Positions 55,227 to 64,000 of a DNA stretch of 64,000 nucleotides are shown piece after piece. The notes below the pieces were generated by a model. The model was not told where the DNA came from. It worked only from the letters and a program-made list of their open reading frames with translations, and searched no databases. The stretch's first letter is position 1; each line of letters begins with the position of its first letter. The stretch is from Agapetus fuscipes. Lineage: Eukaryota > Arthropoda > Insecta > Trichoptera > Glossosomatidae. Location of the stretch: contig OX637342.1 in NCBI GenBank assembly GCA_951799405.1, positions 15,175,298-15,239,297 on the forward strand. The letters are read 5' to 3'. The position numbers and the translations under genes are program-made.

Positions 55227-56972
55227 CTATGAATATATATATTTTTTTATTTTAAACTTAATTTTTTTAACATCCTTAATTATTTTGATTTCATTTGGCA
55301 ATATGTTATAGTATTTTATTCCCCTACAGATAAAATTATTCTCGAATTGTTTTGTTTTAAATTTAGGAATTGTTATAAAATTTTGTCTTCTCCTTGATAT
55401 AGCTCTTTCAAATTGTTTTGCTTTGTCAATCTTTATTATTTCCAGAATAGAGTACAGTTTGAAAATTTGTTCTATAGTTGGTACCTTAAAAATTTTGAAT
55501 AAAGATTCTGTTGAAAATGTTGGTGGCTTTTTTAGAATTACTTTAATAATTAATCTCTGAGCTATTTTGACTGAATTTAAAATATTATCATATGATCCCC
55601 CCCATCCAATTATGCCATATTGTAGCATTGATTGTACAATTGAGTAGTATACCATTTTTAATTGTTCGATCTTAAGAATGTTTCTGAGTCTTATAAATAT
55701 GTATATACATTTTCGTATTCGTTTGACCAGTTCCATTATGTGATTTTTCCACTTCATATTTTGATCTATAATAATGCCTAGGTATTTTATATTTTTAGTT
55801 GAAGTTAGTGTTGAACATGTGTTTTCACAGTTTTTAGTTTCATTGCAATTCTGACTGTGTATGATGATTTTAATTGGCGGCTCTGAATTAAATTTATTTA
55901 TTGCGAAAGAAATGAATTGAGTTTTTTCAATATTTAGTGATAATATATTACTATCGAACCACCCCTTCAGTATATTCATGTCAAGATTTGCTCGTTCATT
56001 AATAGAGCGCCAATCTTGTCCCTCCAATATAATGGCAGTATCATCTGCATAAGATATTATTTTTCCATTGAGTTTTAGAGTGAAAATATCATTTGTGTAT
56101 AAAATGAATAGTAATGGACCCAGTACAGTACCTTGTGGGATACCAAATTCACCGGTTGATGGTTGACTATAAGAACTATTAATTTTAACTATTTGAGATC
56201 TCTGATATAAGTAACTTTTTATCCATTGTAACGCTTTTAATTTTATCCCAATTGAATTCAGTTTTACAATTAGTTTTTCGTGAGAGATGCTATCAAATGC
56301 TTTTTTTAAATCAATGAAAATTCCGATACATTTAAAAGATTGGTCAAGTGAGCTATGAATTAAGTTCGTTATTTTCGCGATGGCATCTTGAGTACTTCTG
56401 TTTTCCATGAATCCGAATTGGTTATCGTGTATTATATTGTTGGCTTTTATAAATTTAATTAACCTAATTTTTGCTAATTTTTCAAAAATTTTTGCTATGT
56501 TAGATATAACAGAAATGGGTCGGTAATTGTTTACTTTTTCCCGATTTCCTGTCTTAAATATGGGTGTTATTATTGTTTTTTTGTAATTTGAAGGAAACGT
56601 TCCACTTTCAAAACTCAAATTAATTATATGTTGTAGTGGTTTCGATATTTGTTCTTTAATATGTTTTAAAGTTTCAGCAGAAAGAGCATCATATCCAGGC
56701 GCCGTACCGTTTTTCAGATTGCTAATTACTGTCTCTATTTCTTCCCTTGTTGTGGGTTGAAATATATATATCATGTGTTTCTCTTCTATATTGCACTTTA
56801 ATTCGGGAGAAGTACTTTTTCCAGGTATTTGCTGAGCTAAATTTTTTCCAACACTTGAAAAGAAATTGTTGAAAATATTAGCAGCTTTTGAGGGATTTTC
56901 TCTACAGCACGTGGTTTCGTTTTCATGATTAATGGCTATTATTTCATTTTTTATGTTTTTGTTTTTTTTCAA
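55227..56972 (-). CDS. LINE reverse transcriptase ORF
   Basis: About 580 codons, overlapping the endonuclease frame by 29 nt and shifted by one base. The apparent start is TTG, so this is not an independent gene. RT landmarks: NNYRPISVIS (148-157), DLKKAFDSIS with Asp221, GIPQGTVLGPLLF (278-289) and YADD (308-311). The thumb and C-terminal region runs to IKKYIYS. The two frames meet at the A8 tract in GAAAAAAAAC; seven As would make one ORF of about 980 residues, the usual LINE ORF2 size. Either a 1-nt insertion disabled this copy or a frameshift joins the two. Confidence 0.85.
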   Translation of the reverse strand: MKKNKNIKNEIIAINHENETTCCRENPSKAANIFNNFFSSVGKNLAQQIPGKSTSPELKCNIEEKHMIYIFQPTTREEIETVISNLKNGTAPGYDALSAETLKHIKEQISKPLQHIINLSFESGTFPSNYKKTIITPIFKTGNREKVNNYRPISVISNIAKIFEKLAKIRLIKFIKANNIIHDNQFGFMENRSTQDAIAKITNLIHSSLDQSFKCIGIFIDLKKAFDSISHEKLIVKLNSIGIKLKALQWIKSYLYQRSQIVKINSSYSQPSTGEFGIPQGTVLGPLLFILYTNDIFTLKLNGKIISYADDTAIILEGQDWRSINERANLDMNILKGWFDSNILSLNIEKTQFISFAINKFNSEPPIKIIIHSQNCNETKNCENTCSTLTSTKNIKYLGIIIDQNMKWKNHIMELVKRIRKCIYIFIRLRNILKIEQLKMVYYSIVQSMLQYGIIGWGGSYDNILNSVKIAQRLIIKVILKKPPTFSTESLFKIFKVPTIEQIFKLYSILEIIKIDKAKQFERAISRRRQNFITIPKFKTKQFENNFICRGIKYYNILPNEIKIIKDVKKIKFKIKKYIYS

Positions 56973-58179
56973 GAAAATCGTTTATAACAGACCATACATT
57001 TTTAGGGTTATTTTTGGTTTGTTCTAATTTATGTTTGTAATAATTTTCTTTTGTGGATTTTATTAAATATGTAAGCTTTTTTTTAAATTTTTTAAAATAT
57101 TTGAGCAATTTTAGATTGTTCGGTTGTTGACGGGTTTGTTTATACAGAGTTTCTTTATGTCGGATTGATACTACTAGCCCATGTGTGATCCATGGTTTAA
57201 TCGGCTTATATTTGTGTTTTATGTTATGTTGCACACTTGTTGATTCTTCAACAAGTTTTTTCATTGTATTTTCAAACATTATACAACATTCATTTACATT
57301 ATTCATTAGATATAAATCGGACCAGTCCACAACATTTAATTTATCTTTTAAACCATCTAGGTTTATTTTATTATATTTTGATACTTTATTTGTTTTTTTT
57401 GTCTCTATCTGTGGAGTATTATATTTATAGTTAAATATACATGAGAAGTGATCTGTTATAGATGTGTGAATGACTGCGGAAGTAATATTATGAAAGTCGG
57501 GGATGTTTGTAAATATATGATCCAAACATGATGGCTGTTGTCCTCTAATATTTCTTGTAAATGAATTAATGCAGGAGAAATAATTCAATTCTGCCAGCAT
57601 ATTTAGGTAGATATCTTTATCGTTTGTGTAATTATTATCAGCAATATTTAAATTCATGTCACCAACCAAGATGTTTTTTTTACTTGTGCAAGTTACGAGT
57701 ATATTTTTTAATCCATCTATAAATTGTGATATAATTGATGTATGAGTACGATAGATTGCAAATATATTATAATTTTTATTGTTATTATTAATTTCAAGAT
57801 TTAATATATTTACGTAAGGTACAGTGTTAATTTCATTTACGTTTATCATAATATTACGATCCGAAATAAATATAGCTACACCGCTATTCTTGTTAATTTT
57901 GGTACTTGCAGCTAAATAAGTGAACCCAGGAATATTATACTCTATTTGTCCGGCAGAGTGGGTTTCACTTAACACAATAATGTCCGGTAAATAATTTAAT
58001 AATTTTATTGAAATAACAAATTCATCAAAATTTTTTTGTATACTCCGTATGTTATTATGTAGGATTGTTAAACTGTTTTCACACTTCACTAATATTTGAT
58101 TTGCTTCATAGAATGAGTCGAATATTAGTTCATTTATATTTAGTTTAGAATCTATGTAGCTTATGTTTATGTCAGTCAT
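56944..58179 (-). CDS. LINE APE-type endonuclease domain ORF
   Basis: 411 codons. The endonuclease nicks target DNA for target-primed reverse transcription. Visible catalytic landmarks: SETHS with Glu72, GDMNLNI (Asp174, Asn176) and SCLDHIF (Asp220, His221). The segment after about residue 230 is the linker that normally continues into RT without a stop. Here the frame ends at FLEKKQKHKK just where RT coding starts in another frame. The first ATG (MTDINISY) gives a complete N terminus before the IRSIQKNFDEF motif. Confidence 0.85.
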   Translation of the reverse strand: MTDINISYIDSKLNINELIFDSFYEANQILVKCENSLTILHNNIRSIQKNFDEFVISIKLLNYLPDIIVLSETHSAGQIEYNIPGFTYLAASTKINKNSGVAIFISDRNIMINVNEINTVPYVNILNLEINNNNKNYNIFAIYRTHTSIISQFIDGLKNILVTCTSKKNILVGDMNLNIADNNYTNDKDIYLNMLAELNYFSCINSFTRNIRGQQPSCLDHIFTNIPDFHNITSAVIHTSITDHFSCIFNYKYNTPQIETKKTNKVSKYNKINLDGLKDKLNVVDWSDLYLMNNVNECCIMFENTMKKLVEESTSVQHNIKHKYKPIKPWITHGLVVSIRHKETLYKQTRQQPNNLKLLKYFKKFKKKLTYLIKSTKENYYKHKLEQTKNNPKNVWSVINDFLEKKQKHKK

Positions 58180-58330
58180 AAATATGTAAATTTAGTCGTA
58201 GTCAATTCGATGACAACAATGCAAAAATATGCCGAGTTTTAACTTAGCTATAATATATAAAACGTGCGTCACAGAGCGACCGATTAATTCAATATTTATA
58301 ATCTTACTAGCCTGACTACTCGTGCTACGT

Positions 58331-58984
58331 ACGATTACGGAATTCTAGTAAATTTTTATTTCCTCAACATTCAACCAAAATCAGTTATAAAAGCGTGAAA
58401 ATTTTTAGATTGTGTTCAACAAAAAGCCATTTTATAGAAGTTCTTGTTGTTTAATCACACCTGTAAGTATTAAAATGAATTATACATATCTTTTCAATGG
58501 ATGATATTAAAAAATATACGTGAGAGCAATGAATTCGAAACGCTTGCCATGTTCTCACAATTTATCATTATTTTACAATTGTGCACCTCCACCGTTTGTT
58601 CTCTGTGTTTTAATTTAATTTCACGACTTTTCTTATTCAGTGTTCAAGAGAGAGTACCTCTGTAGCAGTTCGTCCAGTTAGTGCTTGTTTGTCTTATGTC
58701 CATCAGAGGTTATTTCACATAAGCAACGCAACGTTTGTATGTGTACCTACTAGAAAACTGGAAATTGATTTAAAAAATATGTAAAACCACTCTCAAACTT
58801 TCGTGTTTAACGTTTTTTTCTAGGATTAGATGATGTTAGTTACGGATAAGATTAGACTCGTGTAGACATTTTTAGTACAACACAACGCAGCGCTATAAAC
58901 CGGGACGCTTTAACACCTTGGCGCGCGTTAAAAACGCCTTCTGCTTTACGAAGCATTAAACAAATCACTTTCACTTTATTTATC
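58331..58984. other. stretch without gene; half MITE family F
   Basis: 58680-58835 holds 'tcttatgtccatcagaggtt', 'gaaaactggaaattgattta', 'ttcgtgtttaacgttttttt', as in 10570-10740. Confidence 0.5.
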
Positions 58985-59660
58985 AATTTATTGTAACTGT
59001 AACTGTAACTCTGTCGCCATTCCGCTAGGGGTGGCCAGAGCCTCTGCAGAGTTGCCTCCATTTTTTCCTATCCTTACATACCTCTTTCAATTCATTCATA
59101 TCCATCACCTTTTTCATGCATTTTCTTCTTTTACGCTCACTTTGTATATCCCATTCTTTCACAATCTCCTCAATCTGATCACTCCATACTTTTCTCGGCC
59201 GTCCCTTCCCTCTTTTTCCTTTCACACTTTCTTTGTATACATACTTTGTCAGTCTATCATCATTCATTCTTTCCACATGTCCAAACCATCTCATCACATT
59301 CTTTTGTATCTTAACTTTCACATCCTCTTTCAAATTACATTCTTTATTTACCCATTCATTCCTAACTCTATCCCTCAGAGTTTTTCCTGTCATGCTTCTC
59401 CAATGCTTCATTTCCACCGTACATACTTTACTCATTTCGCTATCGTTCACTGTCCATGCTTCACTTCCATACAACAAAGTCGGTAACAATATGCCATTGT
59501 GTACCGCCATTCTCAGATCCATCGTCAATCGCTTGTTCTTTGCTATTCTTCCTATTGCACCGACCACTTGTTTTCCCTTGCACACCCTATTCTCAAGTTC
59601 TCTTGTCATCTTTCCATTCTTCACAAACATACTTCCCAAGTATCTAAATTGAAGTATCTA
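58985..59660 (-). mobile_element. RTE-like LINE, 5'-truncated copy
   Basis: Ends in the 3' tail (AGTTAC)n (plus strand GTAACTGTAACTGTAACT at 58994-59011). It carries the best preserved C-terminal ORF of this family in the window. Confidence 0.8.
59025..59639 (-). pseudogene. RTE-like LINE ORF, C-terminal part
   Basis: 204 codons. Contains LLPTLLYGSEAWTVNDSEMS, then MKHWRSMTGKTLRDRVRNEW, RWFGHVERMNDDRLTKYVY, GKRGKGRPRKVW and ELKEVCKDRKKWRQL. This is the classic region after the RT domain of RTE/CR1-type proteins. The catalytic RT domain itself is missing, so it is a 5'-truncated insertion. The frame is intact, suggesting moderate age. Confidence 0.8.
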
Positions 59661-60009
59661 TTGAAGTATCTTAAAGTATCTTAGGGGTTTGTACTGCCAT
59701 AATTGTTGTTCATGTTATTGCTGATGAACTGTGCAGATCGACAGTTGTGAGAAATGAAAGAAGCGCGTATGGGAGAGTTTATTTTTATATCTAGGGAATG
59801 ACGGCAATAGAACCACCCTATCTCATGCGTAGGCGAATAGAAAGCAAAACTGGGGATGTAGAAATTTCCCTTTTTACAGTTTGCAGGAATTCCCAATACT
59901 ATTTTATTTCAAACTTATTCTATAGTCTTTAATATAAGATGCAAAAATATATTACCAAAGAGTCAGATTTACAATCGAACATTGTGTTATGCTGGAGAGA
60001 TGTTTTCCG
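59661..60009. other. stretch without recognised gene
   Basis: Starts with a small 'ttgaagtatct' repeat (three units). Nothing else. Confidence 0.4.
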
Positions 60010-60210
60010 GGATCTGTGAGAACTGGAGCTTCCGGACGTTTCGCTCATTCAGCGTGAAAGTGCAATAATCAAGATGATCTTGATGAAAACTGTGAAATGA
60101 TGATGTGGACAAAAACCTACAGTTTTTATAAAGATCATCTTAATTTTTGCTCTTTCCCGCTAAAGAAGCCCACGTGGGCGAAACGTCCGGAACCTCCAGC
60201 TCCCATAGAC
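60010..60210. mobile_element. inverted pair of degenerate hammerhead motifs
   Basis: Left 'ggagcttccggacgtttcgc' and right 'gcgaaacgtccggaacctcc' are inverse; between them 'aagatgatcttgatgaaaac' mirrors loosely. Right motif (plus, 60155-60192): stem I CCG/CGG, CTAAAGA (canonical G replaced), stem II GCCC/GGGC, GAAA, ACGT, C. Left motif (minus, 60034-60056): CTGA and GAAACGTC but stem II collapsed. Both point outward; probably inactive. Confidence 0.6.
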
Positions 60211-60319
60211 CACGGCAACAGATACCGGAAAACATTTCTCGAGCATCATCAGCCGGCCGTATAAGAATTATCTCTTATCTCTTATTCAATCATTTCAATC
60301 ATTATCATTATTCAATCAT

Positions 60320-60645
60320 TTGTAAGTCGTGCTTACAAATGCTGCATGTGTACTTTCAAAATAAGACACAAACCTTAAATGAACATACACCTACTGTGCA
60401 AGTCTTGCCGAGTTTTCCTGAAACAGAGTTGACATTGGCAAAATCGAATCAAGTTTGTACAAAATGGAGGTCAGCCTAATAAGTTGCACAAATAAATTTA
60501 AAAAAATAACGGGCTTACTTAATGCATTTCTATAAGTTAACACGTGCAAGTTCACGCTTACACATGCTGTATGTGAACTTATAAAATAAAAACTCAAACC
60601 TCAAATGAACAGCTTAATCTTTGCAGGTTTTGCCAACTTTCCCTG
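60320..60645 (-). repeat. two partial R1 repeats
   Basis: 60320-60484 ('gtgcttacaaatgctgcatg' to 'acaaaatggaggtcagccta') and 60510-60645 ('atgcatttctataagttaac' to 'ccaactttccctgaaa'). Confidence 0.7.
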
Positions 60646-60939
60646 AAAAAAATGAGTAAAAGTTAAAAAGTGGAAAGACTAAGACTAAGAGAGAGGATGA
60701 AAGATGAATTATTATGACACACTTTTACACTAAAACAATTATAATTTCTCTCACAGATTCAAGGGAATCTCGCCCTTTTCTACTTGCCCTCCCTTGCCCA
60801 TTATGACCATATTCCCTTGACTCTGATGTGATATCACGATAGCCAGTAAGTACTCTAGTGCTGACCAGCGTATGCTATAAATTCCGTCTCCCTTTGCCGC
60901 TATCGGACCCAAATATATTATATGGAAAAATAGTGTTCC

Positions 60940-61060
60940 ATGGTAGAACGACACATGACAGAACGACACATGACAAGACGACGCATGACAGAACGACACA
61001 TGACAGAACGATACATGACAGAACGACACAGTGACAAAACGACACATGACGTAACGAAAC
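60940..61060. repeat. 15-bp minisatellite, small array
   Basis: About seven units of ACACATGACAGAACG with variants. Open frames on both strands across it are artefacts of a period divisible by three. Confidence 0.9.
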
Positions 61061-61329
61061 GGTAAAAAAAAGGGCACATGACATCGCACGCTTACTCATA
61101 AAGAGCAATAACTCAAAAATTGGGAAAATCGAGATTTTGTAACAAAACGCAAGAACAATGCGAGAAGAAAAGGTAGAATGCGAAAGCCGTTCAATTTGGA
61201 CAAATATGACCGAAATAAAACATCAGTTGCCTTTTTTATTCCATACAAGTTGTACTGGTTGTCTGAACTTCAAACGTGATTTCCCAACATTCTTATTTTT
61301 TGAGTTATGTCACTTTATGATTAAGCATG
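61061..61329. other. spacer between minisatellite arrays
   Basis: No gene or family recognised. Confidence 0.4.
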
Positions 61330-61790
61330 CGACATAACAACACATTACAGAACGACACATGAAAGAACGACACATTACGGAACGACACCTTACAGAACGA
61401 CACATGAAAGAACGACACATTACAGAACGACACCTTACAGAACGAGACATGACAGAACGACACCTTACAGAACGAGACATGACAGAACGACACATTACAG
61501 AACGACACCTTACAGAACGAGACATGACAGAACGACACCTTACAGAACGAGACATGACAGAACGACACATTACAGAACGACACCTTACAGAACGACACAT
61601 GAAAGAACGACACATTACATAACGACACATTACAGAACGACACAGAACAGAACGACACATAAAAGAACGACACATTACAGAACGACACCTTACAGAACGA
61701 GACATGACAGAACGACACATTACAGAACGACACCTTACAGAACGACACATGACAGAACGACACATGACAAAACATCACAATGAAAGTACA
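61330..61790. repeat. 15-bp minisatellite with higher-order repeat
   Basis: About 29 units of CACATTACAGAACGA type. Four main variants, A (CACATTACAG), B (CACCTTACAG), C (GACATGACAG) and D (CACATGAAAG), occur in order with a visible (A B C B C) block twice in a row, a 75-bp higher-order unit. The array decays into ACAAAACATCACATGAC units, and inverse-type units follow at 61890-62010. Confidence 0.9.
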
Positions 61791-62039
61791 TCACATGACA
61801 AAACAACACCATGACAAAACAACACCATGACAAAACATCAAAACACAAATCTGTTTCATTCGCCCTTTTAGGTATTTTCTGTCTTAGGTATGTGATGTTT
61901 TTTCATGAGATATTTTGACAAAGTAATTTATTTTCTGTGTTGTTTTGTCAAAGTGATATTTTTTCATGTATTGTACTGTCATTCCGATGTTCTGTCATGT
62001 GTCGTTTAGTAACTATGCCGTTCTAACCTGTCACTAAAA

Positions 62040-62335
62040 AAATAGAATTACGTGTGACTCTACCACAGCGTTTACAAAAAATATGTAAGATAAAACGCTC
62101 GCTACAGCCGCTATTATATTGTCTATACAATGAAAAATACAAAAAACGCAAGGGTTGAGTTTAAATGTAAACTTTTATACTTGATTTTTTTTTGTGGATT
62201 ATCAGAGCAGCCTCAAGTATTTAACTTTCGGCTTAACTCAACCAAGGCGTTAACGAAATTATGAATGGAAACTAAAGCAGAGCCTCAACGGAGCGTTTAA
62301 CATTCAATACATTTTTGTAAAATTATATACTTGAG
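62040..62335. mobile_element. two adjacent palindromic MITEs (family P)
   Basis: First 62050-62185 ('agataaaacgctcgctacag', 'aagggttgagtttaaatgta'); second 62225-62335 ('ggcttaactcaaccaaggcg', 'gcagagcctcaacggagcgt'). Confidence 0.55.
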
Positions 62336-62630
62336 GTTCTGAATATTATGACTTTGCGTTACGCTTATACGAGTTGGAAATTTCAATACGAAGAAAATAA
62401 TCTTTTTGATTTTGAATGCAACAACGTATACATATTTTTTGTAAGTACATAGCATGTTCATTTGAGTTTGGTTTTTATTTGTAAGTACACAATCAGTTTT
62501 CAAATTGTTTTGGTGAAACATTGTGGAATTCCATTTTAAATATGTGATTCAAAAAATATTAATAAATAATTTTTTTAGAACACTTCAATGAAAAAACTTT
62601 GTTTTTATCCACTGTGAGTATTTATTTTTT

Positions 62631-62670
62631 GAAAAAACGTTTTCGGAGATCATTCTCCATCTTCAGTTTC
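62631..62670 (-). ncRNA. hammerhead ribozyme (left arm, mirror copy)
   Basis: Mirror image of the right-arm motif on the minus strand (core at 62666-62660, read down). Confidence 0.75.
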
Positions 62671-62771
62671 TTATATACTAAACTTAAAACTAATAACAAG
62701 ACATGCAATTTATGTGGGAGGGGGCGACATAAATTGCATGTCTTGTTATTAGTTTTAAGTTTAGTATATAA

Positions 62772-62811
62772 GAAACTGAAGATGGAGAATGATCTCCGAA
62801 AACGTTTTTTC
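62772..62811 (+). ncRNA. hammerhead ribozyme (right arm)
   Basis: Stem I GAAA/TTTC (62772-62775 with 62808-62811); core CTGAAGA 62776-62782; stem II GGAGA/TCTCC with loop ATGA; GAAA 62798-62801; stem III AAC/GTT; cleavage expected after T62807. All conserved positions present, the best-paired copy in the window. Confidence 0.75.
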
Positions 62812-63017
62812 AAAAAATAAATACTCACAGTGGATAAAAACAAAGTTTTTTCATTGAAGTGTTCTAAAAATTATTTATTAATATTTTTTGAATCACATAT
62901 TTACACAATCAGCATTTGTAAGCGCGAACTACACGTGTTTGTTTGTGGGCATACATCTGAGAGCTTTAAATGAATATATCCTTGCAACTTAGATTATAGA
63001 TTATAGATACATAGGCT

Positions 63018-63240
63018 TCCGTGGGTGGTATTAAGCTGACCACCCGCACTGTAAAAAATTATTCAATTTGCCAATGTCGCCCATGTTTCAATGTAGGTCA
63101 AAACAATCTGCATATTTTATGTTCATTTGAATTGCGAAAGTACACATGCAGCATTTCTAAGTTCGAACTAACACGTCTCTGCTTGCGGGCATGCATAAAT
63201 TATGAATCTCGAATCTTTGTCCATCTTTGCAACTTATCTT
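63018..63240 (+). repeat. R1 repeat, diverged
   Basis: GGTGGTATTAAGCTGACCAC start and CATCTTTGCAACTTATC end, directly behind the preceding R1. A scrap of the 3' end recurs at 63350-63373. Confidence 0.75.
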
Positions 63241-63815
63241 TCTTTAATATGAAAAAATAACTTTTTATTTTAATTTTTTAATTTTTTTTTCTAGTTTTTT
63301 TTTCATTTTTTTTAAACATGTTATACAAACCTTCGGCTGACGCATTTCATCTTTGCAACTTAAATTATAGATAAACAAATAAACTGCATACTTTATTTCA
63401 AATTGAATTTCAGTACTTATTGTATTATTTCTATCTTGTTGTTATTTGTTTATCTCTCAAAATAAACCATCAGTTAGCAATTATGATACAAGCATTTGTT
63501 TTTCTGGCGAGGATTATTCCGTTGCTAAGCCTTCTGCTAATACAACATCTGTTCTCCTTAATGTCATATTAATCTTTCAGAGATGAACCCTCCTTCCAAT
63601 AACTCATTTTCTTCTATTTTACTATAATACTTACAAATCTATTGATGCTTGTCTTTATATGTCTTGGGTTAATTAAGTTTAACGTCTTCAGATTCTTCAG
63701 TAAAAAAAAAGGATTAAATTTATCGTGATACAATTTATTTAAAAAATAACTTACTTATACTATAACTTGTTTTTGAAATGTTTCAGCAGAAACTTTGTAG
63801 AACTTCATTTTAAAT
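63241..63815. other. stretch without recognised gene
   Basis: T-rich tracts at 63260-63320 and AT-rich sequence. Confidence 0.4.
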
Positions 63816-64000
63816 TTTAAAAATGAAAATGAACTTTGTATTGTTATCCTATTTTATTTGTTATACTGAAGATGACCTAAAGGACGAAACCGGTCAACTC
63901 ATCATTATTTTGTTTGTGTTTAACAAATTAAAATAAATAAAATAAAATAGTAGAATAATACAAAGTTAATTTTCATTTTCAAAAAATATAGGTAACTTGT
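63816..64000 (+). mobile_element. small TIR element around a hammerhead motif (runs to window end)
   Basis: Left TTTAAAAATGAAAATGAACT and 'tttgtattgtta', inverse at right 'taatacaaagttaattttca' and TTTTCAAAAA. Between them lies the hammerhead at 63860-63898: CTGAAGA 63866-63872, stem II with one mismatch (GACC/GGAC), GAAA 63886-63889, self-complementary ACCGGT, then C63895. Stem I is weak. Confidence 0.6.

Larger units (their letters stand above)
54893..58330 (-). mobile_element. non-LTR retrotransposon, near-complete copy
   Basis: Minus strand: short 5' leader (about 58180-58330, end uncertain), an APE-type endonuclease ORF, an RT ORF, a 3' UTR with stem-loop, and a poly(A) tail (T run at 54893-54914). 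No separate ORF1 (gag-like) is seen upstream. Sequence style suggests a Jockey/CR1-related clade, but I cannot place it firmly. Confidence 0.85.
62538..62902. mobile_element. foldback element, about 177-bp arms, outward hammerhead pair
   Basis: Positions i and 125442-i pair almost perfectly from 62538-62715 to 62727-62902 around an 11-nt G-rich loop. Nearly identical 73-codon frames on both strands are a result of the palindrome. Each arm has an intact hammerhead. Confidence 0.85.
62445..63006 (+). repeat. R1 repeat split by foldback element
   Basis: Left piece 'catgttcatttgagtttggt' to AAGTACACAATCAG (62495); right piece ACACAATCAGCATTTGTAAG (62903) to CTTAGATTATAGATTATAG. ACACAATCAG is present on both sides, as a target duplication would leave, although some extra bases intervene. 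Confidence 0.75.

Noticed and set aside
59031..59652. Plus-strand frames opposite the RTE-like ORF
   Set aside because: Antisense shadows of LINE coding sequence; Ser/Phe/His-rich composition fits reverse-strand reading.
61305..61778. Long Cys/Ser/Phe repeat proteins (about 150 aa) in several frames
   Set aside because: They are translations of a 15-bp minisatellite whose period is a multiple of three; both strands are open for the same trivial reason.
62599..62843. Two near-identical 73-aa frames on opposite strands
   Set aside because: Consequence of the palindrome, not duplicated genes.
605..63240. R1 as a Helitron (it ends in CTTAG-like sequence)
   Set aside because: No 3' hairpin near the end and microsatellite tails of varying length; fits a SINE or LINE 3' end better.

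Overview
This window looks like part of an AT-rich, intron-containing animal genome, most likely an arthropod and probably an insect. The evidence is one spliced prominin-family gene with canonical GT-AG introns, many APE-type LINE fragments, tRNA-derived SINEs, hAT and other MITEs, and hammerhead-ribozyme elements of the kind known from Penelope-like retroelements. I see no bacterial operons, no CRISPR array and no virus-derived gene. The order cannot be fixed from the sequence.

The only gene I can name is a prominin-like pentaspan membrane protein on the minus strand. Seven coding exons run from the start region near 20644 down to 1735. Six splice junctions keep the reading phase, and the gene leaves the window at the left (3') end. 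Exon 1 (18868-20644) encodes a hydrophobic leader and an unusually long, charged, low-complexity ectodomain, ending in the conserved block before TM1. Later exons give TM1, TM2 and most of the first large extracellular loop. A 12.6-kb intron (1871-14457) is packed with repeats.

From 21 kb to 64 kb the window is almost entirely repeats. The commonest unit, here called R1, is about 255 bp, begins TTCCTTGACTTATAGG and ends in CTTAGATTAGATT-type tails; more than 30 whole or partial copies occur, including a 262-bp tandem array at 25.0-26.4 kb. Two tRNA-derived SINE families (SINE1, SINE2) recur on both strands. One non-LTR retrotransposon is present twice on the minus strand: a nearly complete copy at 54.9-58.3 kb (endonuclease and reverse transcriptase separated by a frame change at an A tract) and a 5'-truncated near-identical copy at 29.0-30.8 kb. 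RTE-like 3' ends recur at 1.0, 16.3, 21.4, 36.2, 48.8, 51 and 59 kb. A 15-bp minisatellite with higher-order structure lies at 61 kb.

The most unusual signal is a set of compact elements carrying hammerhead ribozyme cores (CTGANGA, stem II, GAAA, self-complementary stem III). In four places they form inverted pairs with both ribozymes pointing outward: 13999-14205, 39214-39981, 60010-60210 and 62538-62902. The 39-kb and 62-kb pairs fold with intact cores. Single copies lie at 50.1 and 63.9 kb, and decayed ones at 31.8, 35.1, 44.9 and 52.5 kb. No Penelope reverse transcriptase is seen here, so these appear non-autonomous.

Possible but unproven host coding sequence lies at 34702-34906 (minus, a terminal-exon candidate with a poly(A) signal) and around 43.3-44.05 kb (exon-like pieces and a CRE/CCAAT-like divergent start region).
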